Shown: piece after piece, positions 6,623 through 9,172 of the stretch
Position numbering within the stretch: the stretch's first letter is position 1
Layout of the letters: every line of letters starts with the position of its first letter
Notes under the pieces: model-generated
Told to the model about the DNA's origin: nothing
The model's database searches: none
The model's input: the letters and a program-made list of their open reading frames with translations, nothing else
Translations under genes and position numbers: made by a program
NCBI GenBank assembly: GCA_964001155.1
Contig: CAXFCD010000013.1
Span: 1 to 9,172, forward strand
Length of the DNA stretch: 9,172 nt
Direction: 5' to 3'
Source of the DNA: CAXFCD01 sp964001155
Lineage (GTDB): Bacteria; Fidelibacterota; Marinisomatia; Marinisomatales; UBA1611

Positions 6623-7888
6623 ATGAAAAATAGAATTAATCGAATTCTATGTATATTTGAAAATCTAGAATTTGAAGAAAAATTCCAAAAAGAAGAATGG
6701 AGTAAATACCTTCCATATAAATCAATTATAATTATTCTTGCTGGATTACCACCAATATTAGGTCTTATAACAGGTATTGTTAAGGGTATATATAGTGATG
6801 TCCCAATGAATGCATTATTTGCTGTCATTTCAACTATAGTATTCTTTATTAAAGATGATGGATTAATAAGAAAACTTTTCCCTTTAGTAATATTTTTAGT
6901 ATTCGCTATCATTTTTCCAGCAAACTTGATTTTTAATTTTAATCCTGATTCATATAATGCTAATCTGATACCACTGTTGCCAATTTTAACTTCATTAATA
7001 ATACTTAGACTTTTGCCAATTTCATTTGCAATGGGTCTCTTTGTTTCCTTTATATCTCAGGTTTCAACGATATATATTCAAGACCATTCCACATTATCAA
7101 TATTTGAATATCTATTTTTTTTGATTCCTTACTTTATATTGATTTTTGATAAAAGAAGAAGTGAGTTAAATAAACGAATTGAATTTTCCCAAAAAGCAAT
7201 AATTCAAAATACTAAGAAAATAATGCATGAGACCTTAAAACGTTATTTTGGGCAAACCCTAAGTGATAAGATATTATCTGAAGAAGGGAATTTGACTGGG
7301 GAAATCAAATGGGTTTCGATATCCTTTACTGACATAGCATCATATTCAACAATAATTGAGAATATGTCTCCAGAAGTTGCTGTAAAGTTATTGAATGAAT
7401 ATTTTACTAGGATGCACGATGTCATAGAAAAACATGGTGGACAAATTTTAAATTATATTGGAGATGCTATTATGGTGGTCTTTGGTGCGCCAAACCCAGT
7501 GCAGGAACATGAAATAAAAGCTGTAGAATGTGCAATTGAAATGAGAGATGCCCTAACCAAGTTAAATGAAAATTGGGATAAAAATGAATCTTCAAGGTAT
7601 TGGAAAAACCATGGTATAGAAAATATAACAGTTAGAACTGGCATTCATACAGGAAGCGTCATAGCTGGCAACATCGGTAGTGATAGGATGTTACAATACA
7701 GTGCGATTGGTGATGTGGTAAATGTTGCGGCTAGATTGGAACAAGCCAATAAAGAATTTGATACAAATATTTGTATCAGCGAGGAAATATATATTAACCT
7801 AACCAAAAGTTTGCATGATACGGCATCATTTTCAGGAGAAATAATATTAAAAGGTAGAAAAACACCATCAAAAGTTTATACTATTTAA
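6623..7888 (+). CDS. Membrane-bound class III adenylate/guanylate cyclase-like protein
   Basis: This 421-residue protein would convert a nucleoside triphosphate to a cyclic nucleotide. A cytosolic N-terminus (1-30) leads into about six TM helices (34-56, 60-77, 84-105, 114-130, 132-151, 160-176). A charged helical linker (177-215, ending LKRYFGQTLSDKIL) joins them to a C-terminal class III catalytic domain (229-421). Both metal-binding aspartates are present (SFTDIASYS, D237; NYIGDAIMVVFGAP, D281), as are the transition-state residues N367 and R371 in VVNVAARLE. The substrate-specifying lysine of adenylate cyclases (KFIGD) is N277, and the usual Thr/Asp partner is S360, so the base used is uncertain. 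ATG 6623 is chosen because the paralogue at 8910 starts at the same aligned residue and both lie four bases after TAGATTT. It has its own terminator; no cyclic-nucleotide-binding effector is visible nearby. Confidence 0.93.
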   Translation: MKNRINRILCIFENLEFEEKFQKEEWSKYLPYKSIIIILAGLPPILGLITGIVKGIYSDVPMNALFAVISTIVFFIKDDGLIRKLFPLVIFLVFAIIFPANLIFNFNPDSYNANLIPLLPILTSLIILRLLPISFAMGLFVSFISQVSTIYIQDHSTLSIFEYLFFLIPYFILIFDKRRSELNKRIEFSQKAIIQNTKKIMHETLKRYFGQTLSDKILSEEGNLTGEIKWVSISFTDIASYSTIIENMSPEVAVKLLNEYFTRMHDVIEKHGGQILNYIGDAIMVVFGAPNPVQEHEIKAVECAIEMRDALTKLNENWDKNESSRYWKNHGIENITVRTGIHTGSVIAGNIGSDRMLQYSAIGDVVNVAARLEQANKEFDTNICISEEIYINLTKSLHDTASFSGEIILKGRKTPSKVYTI

Positions 7889-7912
7889 TATTATATTGTT
7901 AAATAATGAACA

Positions 7913-7957
7913 TCCCCACATTAGTGGGGTTTTTTGTTTGTGGGATGATGTGTAGAT
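7913..7957 (+). repeat. Intergenic module, copy 3 (R3)
   Basis: The terminator and GTTTGTGGGATGATGTG spacer are intact and nearly identical to copy 1. The box reads TAGATAA and is followed not by a gene but by a second, degenerate module starting at 7958. Confidence 0.85.
7914..7935 (+). terminator. Intrinsic terminator after the cyclase gene (in R3)
   Basis: CCCCAC (7914-7919) pairs with GTGGGG (7924-7929) around an ATTA loop, with six T following. It begins 25 bases after the cyclase stop codon. Confidence 0.92.
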
Positions 7958-8003
7958 AAGCCCACACATTGTAATGCTATTTTTTGAAAGTTTGGTTAGA
8001 TTT
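7958..8003 (+). repeat. Degenerate module copy directly following R3 (R3')
   Basis: The segment starts AAGCCC-ACACATT, has a six-T run followed by G (7980-7986) and ends TTAGATTT, so it follows the module layout. The GTGGGG arm and the GGGATG spacer are lost, so it no longer forms the terminator hairpin. The box again lies four bases before an ATG (8008). Confidence 0.55.
7997..8003 (+). promoter_or_regulatory. TAGATTT box before the SGNH hydrolase gene
   Basis: TAGATTTG (7997-8004) matches TAnnTTTG in full, the only copy to do so. GGAC separates TAGATTT from ATG 8008. No Shine-Dalgarno site at normal spacing is seen. The spacing supports ATG 8008 over the in-frame TTG at 7984. Confidence 0.35.
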
Positions 8004-8007
8004 GGAC

Positions 8008-8853
8008 ATGTTGTGGTTTTTTGTATCATTAATAATATTACCTTTCTTTTCCTTAGTCTATGCTGGGTGGAAAGGGCAAAAACTTCCAGAATTAAATCCC
8101 AGTAATTACTTTCCAGACCCTAATGATGAAAGAGAAGTTGTTGTTTGTTGCGGAGATAGTATTACTCATGGAAGAATAGGATATGATTGGGTAAGTGGAT
8201 TAGCAAAAAACAATAAAAATAAAATATTTATTAATGCAGGAATCAATGGAGATTTATCTTGGAATCTTCATAAAAGGTTAGGGGAAATCATCAAATGCCA
8301 ACCAAGTATAATTACAATATTAATAGGGACTAATGATGCTATGGGTAGTCAATCAAAAAAATTAGGCGATGATTACATAAAAATGAAAAAGTTACCGCAG
8401 CGCCCATCAATAGATTGGTATAAAAAAAATTATGATATGATACTTACTAAACTGATAAATAAAACCAATGCTAAAATTTATCTTATAACTTTACCTTGGA
8501 TTGGTGAAAATGAAAATTCCAAAATTCTTGAAATTGTAAAAAACCATAATAAAGTTATTGAAGAGCTTGCAATTAAATATAAATTGGAAATAATACCTTT
8601 CTTTGAAAATATTAAAGCAATGATAAATAAGAAAAAAGATAATGGGTTAATTAGTAAATCAAAATATGAAATAACTTATAAACGCATGGTTCGAATAATC
8701 AGAGCAATTGTTCTCCATTATCTTTTTAGAGTTTCTTGGAATAATATTTCAAATAGGTACCAACTTAAAACTTTATGTGATTTTATCCATCTTAACGATA
8801 ATGGTGGACTAATAATATCGGACTTAATCCAAACTAGATTAGATAAAAAATAG
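8008..8853 (+). CDS. Membrane-anchored SGNH/GDSL-family hydrolase
   Basis: This 281-residue protein is a serine esterase or lipase of the SGNH fold, probably acting on an acyl or acetyl ester; the substrate cannot be told. An N-terminal hydrophobic segment (MLWFFVSLIILPFFSLVYAG, 1-20) is a signal anchor or signal peptide, so the enzyme probably acts outside the inner membrane. Block I is VVVCCGDSITHG with nucleophile S51, block II is NAGINGDLS (glycines 78-81), block III is LIGTNDAMG with N109, and block V is DFIHLNDNGG with D258 and H261. All four signature residues are thus present and the length is normal for the family. The stretch 215-250 is lysine/arginine-rich and not typical of the family. 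Starting at ATG 8008 puts the anchor at the very N-terminus. The gene is AT-rich (one sampled line, 8581-8640, has 11 G/C in 60) and stands alone between modules. Confidence 0.9.
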   Translation: MLWFFVSLIILPFFSLVYAGWKGQKLPELNPSNYFPDPNDEREVVVCCGDSITHGRIGYDWVSGLAKNNKNKIFINAGINGDLSWNLHKRLGEIIKCQPSIITILIGTNDAMGSQSKKLGDDYIKMKKLPQRPSIDWYKKNYDMILTKLINKTNAKIYLITLPWIGENENSKILEIVKNHNKVIEELAIKYKLEIIPFFENIKAMINKKKDNGLISKSKYEITYKRMVRIIRAIVLHYLFRVSWNNISNRYQLKTLCDFIHLNDNGGLIISDLIQTRLDKK

Positions 8854-8857
8854 AAAA

Positions 8858-8881
8858 GCTCAACATTCGTTAGGTTTTTTT
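8858..8881 (+). terminator. Imperfect intrinsic terminator after the hydrolase gene (in R4)
   Basis: GCTCAAC (8858-8864) pairs with GTTAGGT (8869-8875) around ATTC, with one C-A mismatch and two G-T wobbles, followed by T to 8881. Relative to the consensus one C-G pair has become A-T on both arms, a compensatory change. The stem is weaker than in copies 2 and 3. Confidence 0.65.
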
Positions 8882-8898
8882 GTTTGTGGGAGGATGGG

Positions 8899-8905
8899 TA
8901 GATTT
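8899..8905 (+). promoter_or_regulatory. TAGATTT box before the second cyclase gene
   Basis: The box is followed by CATA and ATG 8910, the same four-base spacing as at 6623 and 8008. A promoter here would give a leaderless or nearly leaderless transcript. Confidence 0.35.
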
Positions 8906-8909
8906 CATA

Positions 8910-9172
8910 ATGGAAAACAAAATTGATTCACTCTTTTGTGTATTTGAAGACAAATTATTTGAAAAATCATTTCAAAAACAAGAATGGAGTAAATATCTAA
9001 AATATAAATCAATAATTATCATTCTAAGTGCTCTTCCACCAGTTTCAGGTCTTATTTCAGGTCTTATTTTAGGTCAATATAGTGATGTTCCTATGAATGG
9101 GTTTTTTACTATTATTTCAATAATCTTATTTTTTATAAATGATGAAGAGTTAATAAGGAAGATTGCTCCTTC
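8910..9172 (+). CDS. Second cyclase paralogue, 3'-truncated by window edge
   Basis: Eighty-seven complete codons are visible and the frame runs off the window. The product aligns without gaps to the N-terminus of the cyclase at 6623, with about 53 of 87 residues identical by hand count. Shared stretches include FQK-EWSKYL, YKSIIIIL, YSDVPMN and LIRK. Two TM helices are in view, matching the first two of the paralogue. The catalytic domain, if present, lies beyond the window, so cyclase activity is inferred from the membrane domain alone. The start is fixed by the alignment (both begin M-x-N-x-I) and by the TAGATTT box four bases upstream. This is a diverged duplicate, separated from its partner by the hydrolase gene. 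Confidence 0.85.
   Translation, partial: MENKIDSLFCVFEDKLFEKSFQKQEWSKYLKYKSIIIILSALPPVSGLISGLILGQYSDVPMNGFFTIISIILFFINDEELIRKIAP

Larger units (their letters stand above)
8856..8905 (+). repeat. Intergenic module, copy 4 (R4)
   Basis: The layout matches the other copies: hairpin, seven-T run, GTTTGTGGGAGGATGGG and TAGATTT, ending four bases before ATG 8910. It begins right after the hydrolase stop codon. GGGAGG (8888-8893) resembles a Shine-Dalgarno site but is 16 bases from the ATG and occupies the GGGATG position of the other copies. Confidence 0.82.

Noticed and set aside
6550..6912. Reverse-strand open frame overlapping the start of the cyclase gene
   Set aside because: It overlaps the R2 terminator and the paralogue-supported N-terminus of the cyclase, and shows no domain.
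7906..7959. Short ORF of 17 codons (ATG at 7906 to TAA at 7957-7959)
   Set aside because: It runs through the terminator hairpin and T run of R3, has no ribosome site, and the frame is not conserved in the other copies.
6159..8853. MotA-like protein, cyclase and SGNH hydrolase as one defence operon (Pycsar- or CBASS-like)
   Set aside because: Intrinsic terminators separate all the genes, and no cyclic-nucleotide-binding, TIR or other known effector domain is seen. A functional link is not supported.
8858..8875. GCTCAAC-ATTC-GTTAGGT fits the RYYYAAC and GTTRRRY core sites of an integron attC
   Set aside because: The two halves are only four bases apart and form a terminator hairpin; attC core sites are separated by much longer internal segments. 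Copies 1-3 read CCCCAC/GTGGGG (CGGGGG in copy 1) and do not fit.
6084..8905. Regularly repeated short sequences as a CRISPR array
   Set aside because: The copies are about 0.5 to 1.3 kb apart and separated by full genes, not by short spacers.

Overview
The window reads as chromosome of an FCB-group bacterium, most likely Candidatus Marinimicrobia (SAR406) or a close relative such as Ignavibacteria or Calditrichota. This is inferred from the FCB-type SecA (an extra helical insertion and a C-terminal tail without the zinc-binding cysteines) and from a large secreted protein ending in a type IX secretion sorting domain with the NFPNPFNPTT motif. The phylum assignment is not proven by the sequence alone.

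Left part (1-5966), ordinary chromosome of moderate GC. It holds the 3' three quarters of secA, cut by the window edge. A 238-base gap follows, with a weak hairpin and a small dyad. Next is a 1112-residue secreted protein built of five cohesin-like beta repeats and a fibronectin III domain that is interrupted by a choice-of-anchor-J-like domain. A strong intrinsic terminator and tRNA-Leu(UAG) close this part.

Right part (5967-9172), AT-rich accessory region starting next to the tRNA. After a GC-rich palindrome come four single-gene units, all on the + strand: a 128-residue MotA/PomA-like membrane protein, a six-TM class III nucleotide cyclase, a membrane-anchored SGNH hydrolase, and a second cyclase paralogue cut by the window end. 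Each unit is preceded by a copy of the same ~46-50 bp intergenic module: an intrinsic terminator (CCCCAC-ATTC-GTGGGG plus a T run), a conserved spacer (GTTTGTGGGATG) and a TAGATTT box. In the last three genes the box lies exactly four bases upstream of the ATG. A degenerate fifth copy lies back to back with the third.

How they fit together. secA and the sorted surface protein are typical neighbours in an FCB genome: Sec exports the protein across the inner membrane and the sorting domain hands it to the type IX machinery. The right-hand genes are not an operon, because a terminator lies between each pair. The repeated terminator-plus-start module, the duplicated cyclase and the apparently empty module suggest a cassette-like array that grows or shuffles through its intergenic repeats. 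No recombinase and no canonical integron attC site is visible here. Any shared function of the cassette genes is unproven.
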